Shown piece by piece: positions 25,142 through 35,227 of a stretch of 64,000 nucleotides of DNA. Numbering within the stretch: the stretch's first letter is position 1; each line of letters opens with the position of its first letter. Under the pieces are notes generated by a model. The model was not told where the DNA came from. It ran no database searches and worked only from the letters and a program-made list of their open reading frames with translations. The position numbers and the translations under genes are program-made. This DNA is from Rhizobium sp. (GTDB taxonomy: Bacteria > Pseudomonadota > Alphaproteobacteria > Rhizobiales > Rhizobiaceae), in assembly GCA_027533385.1 (NCBI GenBank), contig JAPZUE010000018.1, positions 1 through 64,000 on the forward strand, given 5' to 3'.

Positions 25142-26194
25142 TTACTTCTTCTTCCTGGGCGGGCCCTTGCGCTCGGCAGAGGCGGCCCAGATGTTGATGT
25201 CGGCGTCCTTGGCGAAGACGTCGATTTCGGCCAACTCTTCCGCCGTGAAATCGGGCGTCTCGATTGCCTTGACGCAATCCTCGACCTGGGAGGGCTTGGA
25301 CGCGCCGATCAGCGCCGTGGTGATGCGCTTACCGCGCAGCACCCAGGCAAGCGCCATCTGCGCCAGCGTCTGGCCGCGCTTTTCGGCAATGCGGTTGAGG
25401 CCACGGATGTTTTCGAGATTGCGCTCGTTGAGGAAGCCCGGATCGAGGGATTTGTCCTGCGTAGCGCGGGTGCCCTCAGGGATGCCGTTCAGGTATTTCG
25501 ACGTCAGCATGCCCTGGGCGAGCGGCGAGAAGACGATCGAGCCGACGCCGAGTTCTTCCAGCGTGTCGATCAGCCCATCTTCCTCGATCCAGCGATTGAT
25601 CATCGAATAGCTGGGCTGGTGAATGAGGAGCGGCGTGCCCAGGCTCTTGAGGATCTCGTAGGCTTCGCGGGTGCGCTTCGAATTGTAGGAGGAAATGCCG
25701 ACATATTGCGCCCTGCCCGACCGGACGATGTGGTCGAGCGCGCCGCAGGTTTCCTCGAGCGGCGTGTCGGGATCGAAGCGGTGCGAATAGAAGATGTCGA
25801 GATAGTCGAGGCCCAGGCGCTTCAGGCTCTGATCGCAGGAGGCGATCAGATATTTACGGCTGCCCCATTCGCCGTAGGGACCGGGCCACATGTTGTAACC
25901 GGCCTTGGACGAGATGATCAGCTCGTCGCGATAACCCCGAAAATCGGTGCGCAGGATTTCGCCGAAGGCTTCTTCAGCTGTGCCGGCCGGTGGTCCGTAA
26001 TTGTTGGCGAGGTCGAAATGGGTGATGCCCAGGTCGAAGGCCCTACGGCAAATCGCCCGCTTCGTCGCATGCGGCGTGTCTTGGCCGAAATTGTGCCAGA
26101 GACCAAGCGAAATCGCCGGCAGCTTCAGTCCGCTCTTGCCGCAGCGATTATAGGTCATCCGCTCATAGCGGTTTTCGGCGGGGGTATAGGTCAT
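25142..26194 (-). CDS. Aldo/keto reductase, YghZ-type
   Basis: This NADPH-dependent oxidoreductase of 350 residues is close to L-glyceraldehyde-3-phosphate reductase-type (YghZ) and voltage-gated K channel beta-like AKRs. Visible features are GLGLW-type start (ISLGLWHNFG), the catalytic Asp and Tyr in THFDLANNYGPPAGTAEEAFG, Lys in IISSKAGYNMWPGPYGEWGS, DIFYSHRFDPDTPLEET with the catalytic His, and the cofactor segment IPGAS-like TALIGASKPSQVED. The C-terminus is basic (GPPRKKK). The start MTYTPAENRYERM is the family form. It is part of the sugar locus; the substrate is not known. Confidence 0.9.
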   Translation of the reverse strand: MTYTPAENRYERMTYNRCGKSGLKLPAISLGLWHNFGQDTPHATKRAICRRAFDLGITHFDLANNYGPPAGTAEEAFGEILRTDFRGYRDELIISSKAGYNMWPGPYGEWGSRKYLIASCDQSLKRLGLDYLDIFYSHRFDPDTPLEETCGALDHIVRSGRAQYVGISSYNSKRTREAYEILKSLGTPLLIHQPSYSMINRWIEEDGLIDTLEELGVGSIVFSPLAQGMLTSKYLNGIPEGTRATQDKSLDPGFLNERNLENIRGLNRIAEKRGQTLAQMALAWVLRGKRITTALIGASKPSQVEDCVKAIETPDFTAEELAEIDVFAKDADINIWAASAERKGPPRKKK

Positions 26195-26232
26195 GGATGG
26201 TTCTCTCCCGGATGCATGTGCTCGGCGGATAT

Positions 26233-26396
26233 GAAGCCCCCTCTGGCCTGCCAGCCATCTCCCCCACAAGGGGGGAGACTGATCGGGGACGCCTCCCAGT
26301 TTCCGCCAGCCGCAACTTAGCGGAGACGGAGCAAAATCCCAGAGGCGGGCAAGGAAAAGCCCCTCCCCCTTGTGGGGAGGGGTTGGGGTGGGGAAA
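26233..26396. repeat. Palindromic repeat between the AKR and Gfo/Idh/MocA genes
   Basis: ATCTCCCCCACAAGGGGGGAGA at the left and CCCCTCCCCCTTGTGGGGAGGGG at the right are palindromes of the same family as the type A and D elements. The CCGCAACTTAGCGG segment lies between. No coding sequence is seen in the gap. Confidence 0.6.
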
Positions 26397-27530
26397 TCAG
26401 CGAAGCAGAGCCTGCGCTTCGTCGATACCCAAAGCCGCCGGTTGGGTGCAGGTTGTCGACAATGTGACGAATTCGCCCGTCTCGCCGGACTTCAGGATTG
26501 ACACCATGACATCGACGCCATGCAGGGTGCGCTCCAGCGAGCAGCGGGCATCGCGGCCTTCGAGGATGGCGACCGCCATGTCGGCGAGACCGGCGGTGCG
26601 GTAGTTGGCGCGCGCGCCTTGCGGGCTTTCCTGGTTGTTGCGACCGAAAGGGTGATCCCAGGCTTCGAGCGGCTGGATGTTCTTGTCGCGACCGGAGGCC
26701 TCGACCACACCGCCGAAGAAATTCGGATCCGGCACATAGAGCGAGCCCTCGGTGCCGTAGAGTTCCATATTCGCATGGCGGTGGCTCCAGACGTCCCAGC
26801 TGGCCGACAGCGTGATCGTCGCACCGTTCTGGAATTCCAAAAGCGCATGGATATTGGTGGGGGTCTTGACCGGGATCACCTCGCCACTGCGCGGCTGGCT
26901 GGTGATCGTGCGGGTCTCATTCGCCATCGAGGTGAGCGCTGCAACGCGCCTTACCGGGCCGATCAGGTTGATCAGGTTAGCGATGTAATAGGGGCCGAGG
27001 TCGAGAACGGGACCGCCGCCGGGCAGGAAGAAGAAATCCGGGTTCGGATGCCACATCTCCATGCCGGGGCTCATCACATGGCAGGTACCGGAGGTGACGC
27101 GGCCAATGCCGCCCTTGTCGATGTAAGCGCGCGCCAGCTGATGCGCACCACCAAGGAAGGTGTCGGGCGCGCAGCCGACCGACAGGCCCTTGGCCTTGGC
27201 AATCGCGCGCAGGTCTTCGCCCTGTTCGAGCGACAAAACCAGCGGCTTTTCCGAATAGACGTGTTTGCCGGCCTCCAGAATGCGCTTGGAGACCGGATAA
27301 TGCGCGTCCGGGATCGTCAGATTGACGACGATATCGACCTCGGGATTGGCGAGGAGCTCATCGATGGTCTGGGCCTTGACGCCGTATTCCGCAGCACGGG
27401 CTTCCGCCGCTGAGGGATTGATATCAGCGCAGGCGACGACCTTCAGGCCGCGAAACAGCGGCGCGAGCGAAAAATAGGTGGTGGAGATATTGCCGCATCC
27501 GATGATGCCGACGCCGAGTTCGCGTGCCAT
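26397..27530 (-). CDS. Gfo/Idh/MocA-family oxidoreductase
   Basis: This 377-residue NAD(P)-dependent sugar dehydrogenase-type protein has a Rossmann fold at the N-terminus (GVGIIGCGNISTTYF), the EKP motif with catalytic Lys in VYSEKPLVLSLEQG, and a C-terminal alpha/beta domain with DLGPYYIANLINLIGPV and GRDKNIQPLEAWDHPFG. Members act on sugars, sugar acids or inositols. It sits 28 bases downstream of a sugar isomerase gene on the same strand, so the two probably act on the same compound. The substrate is not evident. Confidence 0.9.
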   Translation of the reverse strand: MARELGVGIIGCGNISTTYFSLAPLFRGLKVVACADINPSAAEARAAEYGVKAQTIDELLANPEVDIVVNLTIPDAHYPVSKRILEAGKHVYSEKPLVLSLEQGEDLRAIAKAKGLSVGCAPDTFLGGAHQLARAYIDKGGIGRVTSGTCHVMSPGMEMWHPNPDFFFLPGGGPVLDLGPYYIANLINLIGPVRRVAALTSMANETRTITSQPRSGEVIPVKTPTNIHALLEFQNGATITLSASWDVWSHRHANMELYGTEGSLYVPDPNFFGGVVEASGRDKNIQPLEAWDHPFGRNNQESPQGARANYRTAGLADMAVAILEGRDARCSLERTLHGVDVMVSILKSGETGEFVTLSTTCTQPAALGIDEAQALLR

Positions 27531-27558
27531 GGGAAATGTCCTGCTTGCTGCGATGGGT

Positions 27559-28320
27559 TCAATAGGTGTTGAAGGAAGCGATCGAGCGGGTGATCAGCCG
27601 GTCAATGTCCTTGGGATTGTCGTGCTCGACGACGAAATGCTTGACGCGGGTGCTCTTCAGCGCCGCAACCAGGCCCTTCCAGTCAACGGTGCCATGGCCG
27701 ACATCGGCCCAGCCGTCTTCGTCTGTGTTTTCGCCCGCCGGCGCGATGTCCTTGACGTGGACGGCGCTGATGCGCTTGCCGTAGCTTTCGATCCAGGCGA
27801 AGGGATCGGCCTTGCCGCGGATGACCCAGGCGATATCGGCTTCCCAGTCGAGTTCGGGGCCGCCGGCGAAGATCTGTTCCTGCGGGGTCGATCCATCCGG
27901 CAGAGCCGCAAATTCAAAGTCATGATTGTGCCAGCCGAAGACCAGACCCGCATCACGCAGCGGCTTGCCGGCGGCCTGCAGGCGCTGGCCGAAGGCAAAC
28001 CAGCCAGCCGCATCCGTCGGGCGCTGATCGGGCATCAGATAGGGGCAATAGACGGCTTCAATGCCGAGCGTCTTGGCGATCTTGATGACACGGGCCGGGT
28101 CGTTCTCGATCATGTCGAGGCCGAAATGCGCGGTCGGCATGGTCAAGTGGTTCTGGTCGAGCTCATTGCGGAAAGCATCCAGCTCGCCATCGGCGAGTGA
28201 CGCATAGAGGGCGCCATAGCCCTCGACCTCACTGTAGCCGGCAGCCTTGAGCTTCGGATAGATGCCGCTGAAGGGCTGGAAATTGCGGGCGCTGTAAAGC
28301 TGGAAGCCGAGTTTGGTCAT
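27559..28320 (-). CDS. Sugar phosphate isomerase/epimerase (xylose isomerase-like TIM barrel)
   Basis: This 253-residue protein of the AP endonuclease 2/xylose isomerase-like family has metal ligands placed as expected. These are Glu in SEVEGYG, His in FGWHNHDFEF, Asp in ELDWEADIAWV, His in AVHVKDIAP and Glu in FVVEHDNP. Enzymes of this type isomerise or epimerise keto-sugars. It belongs to the catabolic locus with the adjacent Gfo/Idh/MocA oxidoreductase. The substrate is unknown. Confidence 0.88.
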   Translation of the reverse strand: MTKLGFQLYSARNFQPFSGIYPKLKAAGYSEVEGYGALYASLADGELDAFRNELDQNHLTMPTAHFGLDMIENDPARVIKIAKTLGIEAVYCPYLMPDQRPTDAAGWFAFGQRLQAAGKPLRDAGLVFGWHNHDFEFAALPDGSTPQEQIFAGGPELDWEADIAWVIRGKADPFAWIESYGKRISAVHVKDIAPAGENTDEDGWADVGHGTVDWKGLVAALKSTRVKHFVVEHDNPKDIDRLITRSIASFNTY

Positions 28321-28383
28321 GGGGTATTCCTCCTCGTGTTTCCCTGGATCGGGCGCCCAGGGCTTGGATGCGCGTAAGGCCTG

Positions 28384-30843
28384 TCAGTCCGCCGACTGGC
28401 AGGTGTAGAGATCGTAGATGCGGAAATCCGGCACGGTATCGGCGGGCAGAGCGGTGTCCGGCGTGAAGATGATCCGTCGGCTTTCGCCGGCCGAAAGGTC
28501 GAAGGCATTGTCGGAGTAACGCCCGGGCGTTGCGCTTTCGAGCATGACAAAGAGGGCAAGGCCTCTGGCCGCGACCGTCACCTCGAACGCACCGTCGCCG
28601 GTCGGCGTGACCGAGGTTTCAAGCCGTGACGGTTCGAGATCGAGCGCCTTATAGGTGCCGTTGAGGAAATGCCCCTCCCCGCTCATGCCATTTGAGGCGA
28701 TGAAGCTCCAGGCGAGAAGGCCGTTGGCCGGGATCTCGCTGGCATCCAGCGCGACAAGCAGGTCGGCAGCATCCGGGCCGCAATCGCCCTGCACGCTTTT
28801 CAGCGGAATGCGATCACCCGACAGAGTCAGCACGAAGAGATTGGCGTCGATGGTGACCGTATCGAGCGTATCGTTGACCATCGACAGCGCGATCGTGCTG
28901 CCATCTTCGGACGGTATGGCGGCGACCGCGACCGGCTGGAAGAAGCGGCGCACCATGTAATGCATGGCCTTCCAACTGCCGCCGTAATCGAGGCTGGACC
29001 AGGAGGCGACCGGCCAGGTGTCGTTGAGCTGCCAGTAGATCGTGCCCATGCAATGGGGCTTGAGCGAGCGCCAGTATTCGACGGCGGTCTTGATGGCGAG
29101 GCCCTGCTGGATCTGGCTCAGATAGACGAAATTGGCAAAATCCTTCGGAAAACGGAAATAGCGGAACATCGTGCCCGCGATCCGCTCGTTGCCGCCCGCA
29201 TTCTTCTGATGCAGCTCGATGACAGGCGAAGCGATATTCATGTCGCTCTTGTCGGCAAATGTCTCGATGACAGGCAGCGAGGTATAGGACTGGAAACCGA
29301 ATTCCGAGCAGAAGCGTGGCTTGATAGTTCGGTAATTATCGAAACTCTTGTTCTCGTGCCAGACCGACCAGTAATGCATGTCGCCGGAGCCATCGGCATG
29401 CCAGGCATCGCCATAGTCGAGATAGCCCGACGCCGGGCTCGACGGCCACCAGATGCCCTGCGGGAAGGCACCCTTGACGCCCTGCTCGACAGTACGGTTG
29501 AGGCGGTCATAGGCAACGAGATAGCGGTCGCGATTGGCAATCGATTCCGGGAACCAGGTGAGCGCACCGACCAGCTCGTTGTCACCGCACCAGAGGACGA
29601 TCGAGGCGTGGCTCGAGAGCCGCCGGACCTGGTAGTCGACCTCGTGGGCGACGTTGTCGAGGAAGTCCTCGGTGCAAGGGTAGAGATTGCAGGAGAACAT
29701 GAAATCCTGCCAGACCATCAGGCCGAGCCGGTCGCAGAGGTCGTAGAACCAGTCCGGCTCGTAGAAGCCGCCGCCCCAGACGCGGATCATATTCATGTGG
29801 GCTGCGACCGCCGAATTCAGAAGATCGGTGGTCTTGTCTTCGGACGAGCGTGAGAACAGCGCATCCGCCGGGATCCAGTTGGCGCCACGGCAAAAGATCT
29901 CGCGGCCATTGACCTTGAGCGCAAAGCGGCTGCCGGCGGCATCCGGGTCGGTCAGCAGTTCGACGGTGCGCAGGCCGATCTGGCGGGTGACGGTCTCGGT
30001 CGGTAGGTCGACGGAAAGCGCATAAAGCGCCTGATCGCCGGACCCCGCCGGCCACCAGAGGCGCGGTTTTTCCACTTCGAAGACATGGACAATCTTGGTT
30101 TCACCGGCAGAAATGCCGACATCAAGCCGCACGCGTTCTCCATCGAGCGAGAAATGCACAGGCACGACGGCGGGCTCGACAGAATGGATGGTAGCGGTAA
30201 CCTTGAGCTCCACGCGACCATCGGCATGATGGACCTGCTCAGTCTCGACATGCTCGATGCGCGCCGGGTCGGGTTTCCTCAGCGACAGCGTGCCGTAGAG
30301 CCCGAGCGGCGCAATGGCGATGTTCCAGTCCCAGCCGAAATGGCATTGCGGCTTGCGCAGCATATTGCCATGCGGAAGCGGCGAATTGCCCTTGTGATAG
30401 GGCACATAGAAAGGCTGGCGCGCCTGGCGCTCGGCGCCGGCCGTCAGGCTCGAATGAAAGACGATACGAACAGTGTTCTCGCCCGGCTGAAGCGCATGGC
30501 TGACATCGGGACGATAGCGGCGGAAGCAGTTGTCGGCGGAGAGGACCGGCACGCCATTGACGAAGACCACGGCGACCGTGTCGAGATAGTCGATGTCGAG
30601 ATACCAGCTGCCGGAGATATCCGGGATGACAAAGCTGCGCTCGACCGCCCAGTCGCGCTCGGCGACCCATTGCGCGACCTCCTCGTTGCGGCCGAAATAC
30701 GGATCGGGGATCAGCCCGGCCGCATGCAGGGCAGAATGCACGTCGCCGGGCAGCGTGATCGCCGCCTGGTGCTCTGCGTCGACGCAAGAGAGGCGCCACT
30801 CGCCGTGAAGATCGATGACGCCGCTGGTCGCACTCTGGTTCAT
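28384..30843 (-). CDS. Glycoside hydrolase family 2, beta-mannosidase
   Basis: This 819-residue cytoplasmic enzyme has the GH2 order: sugar-binding domain (LHGEWRLSC, GSWYLDIDYLDTVAVVFVNGVPV), immunoglobulin-like domain, TIM barrel and C-terminal beta domains. The acid/base is Glu in SIVLWCGDNELVGALTWF and the nucleophile is Glu in KPRFCSEFGFQS. The TIYWQLNDTWPVASWSSLDYGGSWKAMHY block is characteristic of beta-mannosidases rather than beta-galactosidases. The start MNQSAT is preferred: the longer frame would run through a terminator hairpin. It should release mannose from imported manno-oligosaccharides. Confidence 0.92.
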   Translation of the reverse strand: MNQSATSGVIDLHGEWRLSCVDAEHQAAITLPGDVHSALHAAGLIPDPYFGRNEEVAQWVAERDWAVERSFVIPDISGSWYLDIDYLDTVAVVFVNGVPVLSADNCFRRYRPDVSHALQPGENTVRIVFHSSLTAGAERQARQPFYVPYHKGNSPLPHGNMLRKPQCHFGWDWNIAIAPLGLYGTLSLRKPDPARIEHVETEQVHHADGRVELKVTATIHSVEPAVVPVHFSLDGERVRLDVGISAGETKIVHVFEVEKPRLWWPAGSGDQALYALSVDLPTETVTRQIGLRTVELLTDPDAAGSRFALKVNGREIFCRGANWIPADALFSRSSEDKTTDLLNSAVAAHMNMIRVWGGGFYEPDWFYDLCDRLGLMVWQDFMFSCNLYPCTEDFLDNVAHEVDYQVRRLSSHASIVLWCGDNELVGALTWFPESIANRDRYLVAYDRLNRTVEQGVKGAFPQGIWWPSSPASGYLDYGDAWHADGSGDMHYWSVWHENKSFDNYRTIKPRFCSEFGFQSYTSLPVIETFADKSDMNIASPVIELHQKNAGGNERIAGTMFRYFRFPKDFANFVYLSQIQQGLAIKTAVEYWRSLKPHCMGTIYWQLNDTWPVASWSSLDYGGSWKAMHYMVRRFFQPVAVAAIPSEDGSTIALSMVNDTLDTVTIDANLFVLTLSGDRIPLKSVQGDCGPDAADLLVALDASEIPANGLLAWSFIASNGMSGEGHFLNGTYKALDLEPSRLETSVTPTGDGAFEVTVAARGLALFVMLESATPGRYSDNAFDLSAGESRRIIFTPDTALPADTVPDFRIYDLYTCQSAD

Positions 30844-30859
30844 GACTTCAGTCCTGCAG

Positions 30860-30893
30860 AAAAAAAATGCGCCCCGGTCACAGTCCGGGACGC
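30860..30893 (-). terminator. Terminator or attenuator between the ABC ATPase and the mannosidase
   Basis: A stem of 8 pairs in 9 positions (GCGTCCCGG with CCGGGGCGC on the minus strand) has a 7-base loop and is followed by eight T. It lies 15 bases after the stop of the transporter ATPase gene and 17 bases before the beta-mannosidase ATG. That puts it inside the presumed operon, where it may reduce readthrough into the enzyme genes. Confidence 0.8.
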
Positions 30894-30907
30894 GAGGGGG
30901 GAAGGTG

Positions 30908-31996
<1,089 letters not shown>

Positions 31997-32000
31997 GAGC

Positions 32001-32897
32001 TTAACCCTTGACTGCGCCGGCGGCGATACCCCGGACGAAGAGGCGTCCGGACAGGAAATAGACGATGAGCGGCACGGCGCCGGTCAGCAGTGTGGCGGCC
32101 ATGTTGACGTTGTATTCCTTCACGCCCTGGACCGAATTGACGATATTGTTCAGCTGAACCGTCATCGGATAGGTATCGGGCCGGGTGTAGACGACACCGA
32201 ACAGGAAGTCGTTCCAGATACCCGTGACCTGCAGGATGATCGCGACGACAAAGATCGGCAGCGACATCGGCAGCATGATGCGGAAATAGATCTGCCAGAA
32301 CCCGGCCCCGTCAATGCGCGCCGCCTTGAACAGCTCTTCCGGCAAAGACACGAAATAGTTCCGGAACAGCAGCGTCAGGATCGGCATGCCGAAGATCGTA
32401 TGCACGATCACCAGCCCCGTCAGGCTACCGTAGATCCCCATTTCACGCAGCAGGATGACCAGCGGGTAAAGCATGACCTGATAGGGAATGAAGGCCCCGA
32501 AAATCAGGATCGTGAAGAAGACTTCCGAGCCCTTGAACTTCCAGTTCACCAAGGCATAGCCGTTGAGCGAGGCAATCAGGATCGAAACGAGGACCGACGG
32601 CACCAGGATCTGCACGGAATTCCAGAAACCGCGGGACAGACCATCGCAGTTCAACCCGGTGCAGGCCGTGGCCCAGGCCTTGACCCAGGGTTCGAACGTC
32701 ACCTCGACCGGTGGGGCAAAAATATTGCCGAGCCGGATTTCCGGCATGCCCTTGAGCGAGGTGACTACCATCACCCAGAGCGGCAGCAGATAATAGAGGC
32801 TGACGAGCAACAAGATGCCGTAGAGCATAATATTGCGGCTGGAGAAGATCCGCTTCGGCCGCGCGCCGCGCGGGCCGGTCATGACGTGATCAACCAT
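32001..32897 (-). CDS. Sugar ABC transporter permease (MalG type)
   Basis: This 298-residue inner-membrane permease has about six transmembrane helices, starting around YGILLLVSLYYLLPLWVMVVTS. The ATPase-contacting EAA loop is at LPEELFKAARIDGAGFWQIYFRIMLP, which fits the EAA-x3-G-x9-I-x-LP pattern. The start was set at MVDHVMTG, so its 5' end overlaps the end of the partner permease gene by eight bases and the two are probably translationally coupled. It forms the channel with the MalF-type protein. Confidence 0.9.
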   Translation of the reverse strand: MVDHVMTGPRGARPKRIFSSRNIMLYGILLLVSLYYLLPLWVMVVTSLKGMPEIRLGNIFAPPVEVTFEPWVKAWATACTGLNCDGLSRGFWNSVQILVPSVLVSILIASLNGYALVNWKFKGSEVFFTILIFGAFIPYQVMLYPLVILLREMGIYGSLTGLVIVHTIFGMPILTLLFRNYFVSLPEELFKAARIDGAGFWQIYFRIMLPMSLPIFVVAIILQVTGIWNDFLFGVVYTRPDTYPMTVQLNNIVNSVQGVKEYNVNMAATLLTGAVPLIVYFLSGRLFVRGIAAGAVKG

Positions 32898-33786
32898 GTT
32901 TGCGTCTCCCGCCGAATTCAAGATAGGCCCAAGGGATGAGGACGATCAGAACCGTGAGCAGCATCATGGTCGATGCAGCCAGACCCTGGCCGAGATTTTG
33001 GGCCTGGAACATGTAGTCATAGACATATTTCGCAGGCACTTCCGAAGCATTGCCCGGACCGCCGGATGTCTGTGCGACAACCAGGTCATAGAGGCGCACG
33101 ATGCCGGACGCGATGAGAACCAGAGAGGTGATGAAGACCGGGCGCATCATCGGAATGACGATGAAAATGTAGGTCCGCCATTTGGGGATGCCGTCAACGC
33201 GCGCCGCCTTCCAGATATCCTCGTCGATACCGCGCAGGCCGGCCAGCATGATGCACATCACAAATCCCGTGCCCTGCCAAAGCCCCGCAATCAGCAGGCC
33301 ATAGATGACAATATCGGGGTTGTAGAGCGGATCGAATTCGAAGCTTTCCCAGCCGAGACCGCGCACGATCGACTGCACGCCGAATTCGGGATTGAGGATC
33401 CACTGCCAGACGAGACCGGTCACGATGAATGACAGCGCAAACGGATAGAGCAGAACGGTACGGAAGGCATCCTCATAGCGGATCTTCTGATCCAGCAGGA
33501 CAGCCAGCAGAAAGCCGATCACGATGGTGAAGATCAATGATAGAACGCCGTAAATGAAGATGTTCTCGATCGACACCCACCAGCGGCTCGTGCTCCAGAG
33601 ACGCTCATACTGCTCAAGACCGACAAAGTTGGCGCGTGGCAGGAGCTTGGAATTTGTAAAAGAGTAGACAACGGTCCAGAGCGTGCCGCCAACAAAGACG
33701 ACCAGCGCTGTAAAGATCATGGGCAAAGCCGCGATCTTGCCGTTGAGATTGCGAAACAGCCGAGACGGCCGTGCAACGCGCGACAT
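32890..33786 (-). CDS. Sugar ABC transporter permease (MalF type)
   Basis: This 298-residue inner-membrane protein has six hydrophobic segments. The EAA loop is IDEDIWKAARVDGIPKWRTYIFIVIPMMRP (EAA-x3-G-x9-I-x-LP type). The VGLEQYERLWSTSRWW and NPEFGVQSIVRGLG parts are usual for CUT1 permeases. An ATG with GGAGG upstream is a clear start. It follows the binding-protein gene after a 66-base gap that contains a perfect hairpin. Confidence 0.92.
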   Translation of the reverse strand: MSRVARPSRLFRNLNGKIAALPMIFTALVVFVGGTLWTVVYSFTNSKLLPRANFVGLEQYERLWSTSRWWVSIENIFIYGVLSLIFTIVIGFLLAVLLDQKIRYEDAFRTVLLYPFALSFIVTGLVWQWILNPEFGVQSIVRGLGWESFEFDPLYNPDIVIYGLLIAGLWQGTGFVMCIMLAGLRGIDEDIWKAARVDGIPKWRTYIFIVIPMMRPVFITSLVLIASGIVRLYDLVVAQTSGGPGNASEVPAKYVYDYMFQAQNLGQGLAASTMMLLTVLIVLIPWAYLEFGGRRKHG

Positions 33787-33808
33787 GGCAAAACCTCCAG
33801 ATTGGGGT

Positions 33809-33833
33809 GACTGCCCGGCAAAGCCGGGCAGTC
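33809..33833 (-). promoter_or_regulatory. Stem-loop between binding-protein and permease genes
   Basis: A perfect 11-bp stem, GACTGCCCGGC with GCCGGGCAGTC, has a 3-base loop and no T-tract. It resembles intercistronic hairpins that protect the binding-protein mRNA and lower expression of the permease genes. That role is inferred. Confidence 0.65.
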
Positions 33834-33852
33834 GGCGTAAGACCAGGAGGCC

Positions 33853-35085
33853 TCAGCTACCGCTCTTGAGATTCTGAACCCACTTCTGATGGGCATCTTC
33901 CGGCGACATGTCGGACTTCCAGAACTCGACCATCAGGTCTTCGTTCTGCTTGACAACGTCCGGCGACCAAACCTGGTCACCCGACGGCACGATATTGCCG
34001 CTGGCAAGGATCTGGAGACCCTTCTTCATGCAATCGTTGGCGGCAGCCAAGTCGACATCGCCACGGATCGGCAGCGAACCCTTCTTAAGGTTGAATGCGA
34101 CCTGCACTTCCTTCGAAACGATCAGAGCTGCGAGTGCCTTCTGGGCCTTCTCCTTTTCCGGATCATTCAGCTTCGGGAAGTAGAAGGCGTCACCACCGGT
34201 CGACAGATACTGGTTCACGCCCAGACCCGGCAGGCAGGTATAGTCCTTGCCGGCAACTTCACCGGCGACGGCGAATTCGCCCTGCGCCCAGTCACCCATG
34301 ATCTGACCACCGGCCTGATCGGTGATGACGAGGTTGGTTGCCTGGTTCCAGTCCTGAACGGTCGACTTGGCGGCGAGCTTGCGCGCATCCGCTGCTGCCG
34401 CAAAGACCTTGGCCATTTCCGGGCCGGCTGCAGCGTCCATGTCCTTGTCGATATTGACCTTCTTCCAGACGTCGAGGCCTGCGACCGCAACCGTCATGGC
34501 GCCGAAGGCAAGGTTGGACTGCCAGGGCTGGTTGCCGAGCGCCAGCGGGATCTTCCCTGCCTTTTCGAGTGCCGGGGCCGCTGCGACAAACTCGTCCCAA
34601 TTGGTCGGGACCGGAACGCCGGCTTCCTCAAAGGCCTTATTGGACAGCCACAGCCATTCCGGCGAGTGGATGTTCACCGGCGCGCAATAGATCTTGCCAT
34701 CGACCGTGCAGGCGTCGAGCAGCGACGGCGGGAAGATCTTTTCCTTCCAACCTTCGGCCTCGGCGACATCGGTCAGATCCAGCATGAGACCGGCCTCGAC
34801 AAGCTCGAGAGCCTGCTGACCATGGTTGAACTGCGTCGCACCCATCGGATCGCCGCCGGTGATGCGGCTGATCATGATCGGACGAGCCGTGCCACCGCCA
34901 CCGGCGATAGCGCCGTCGATCCACTTGTTGCCGCTGGCATCGAAGGCCTTGGCAAGCTCGGCGACCGCAGCGGCTTCACCGCCAGACGTCCACCAATGGG
35001 TTACTTCAAGCTCGGTTGCGTGAGCCGTTGCAAACGGCATGGCGACTGTTGCGGCCAAAGCTGCCGCGAAGCTACGAAAATTCAT
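33853..35085 (-). CDS. Sugar ABC transporter substrate-binding protein (CUT1 family)
   Basis: This 410-residue periplasmic protein begins with a signal peptide (MNFRSFAAALAATVAMPFATA, cut near HATELEV) and has the extracellular solute-binding family 1 layout: TELEVTHWWTSGGEAAAVAELAKAF, PMGATQFNHGQQALELVEAG, GKIYCAPVNIHSPEWLWLSNKAFEEAGV and the GGQIMGDWAQGEFAV segment. Four cysteines may form disulphides. It is the first gene of the transporter operon and faces the LacI regulator. A double operator lies in the shared promoter region. Confidence 0.92.
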   Translation of the reverse strand: MNFRSFAAALAATVAMPFATAHATELEVTHWWTSGGEAAAVAELAKAFDASGNKWIDGAIAGGGGTARPIMISRITGGDPMGATQFNHGQQALELVEAGLMLDLTDVAEAEGWKEKIFPPSLLDACTVDGKIYCAPVNIHSPEWLWLSNKAFEEAGVPVPTNWDEFVAAAPALEKAGKIPLALGNQPWQSNLAFGAMTVAVAGLDVWKKVNIDKDMDAAAGPEMAKVFAAAADARKLAAKSTVQDWNQATNLVITDQAGGQIMGDWAQGEFAVAGEVAGKDYTCLPGLGVNQYLSTGGDAFYFPKLNDPEKEKAQKALAALIVSKEVQVAFNLKKGSLPIRGDVDLAAANDCMKKGLQILASGNIVPSGDQVWSPDVVKQNEDLMVEFWKSDMSPEDAHQKWVQNLKSGS

Positions 35086-35127
35086 GAGTCTCCTCCCTCA
35101 CTGAAACGTTGCCGGAAAAACTTATGA

Positions 35128-35140
35128 CAAAGCGATTTGG
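35128..35140. promoter_or_regulatory. LacI-type operator, copy 1
   Basis: CAAAGCGATTTGG with central CG and AAAG/ATTT arms, as in LacI-family operators. An exact inverted copy lies at 35215-35227. It lies 43 bases upstream of the binding-protein ATG. Confidence 0.75.
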
Positions 35141-35214
35141 AGCGCAACCTGCTGGATTGTAAATTTTCTATTACAGTCACGTTTCAGCGTCTGCGTGTAT
35201 ATTCGACGCGCCTT

Positions 35215-35227
35215 CCAAATCGCTTTG
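35215..35227. promoter_or_regulatory. LacI-type operator, copy 2 (inverted)
   Basis: CCAAATCGCTTTG is the exact reverse complement of copy 1. The two centres are 87 bases apart. Between them lies a further dyad, TGTAA-N8-TTACA (35158-35175). The arrangement would allow a looped repressor complex over the promoter of the transporter operon. Confidence 0.75.
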
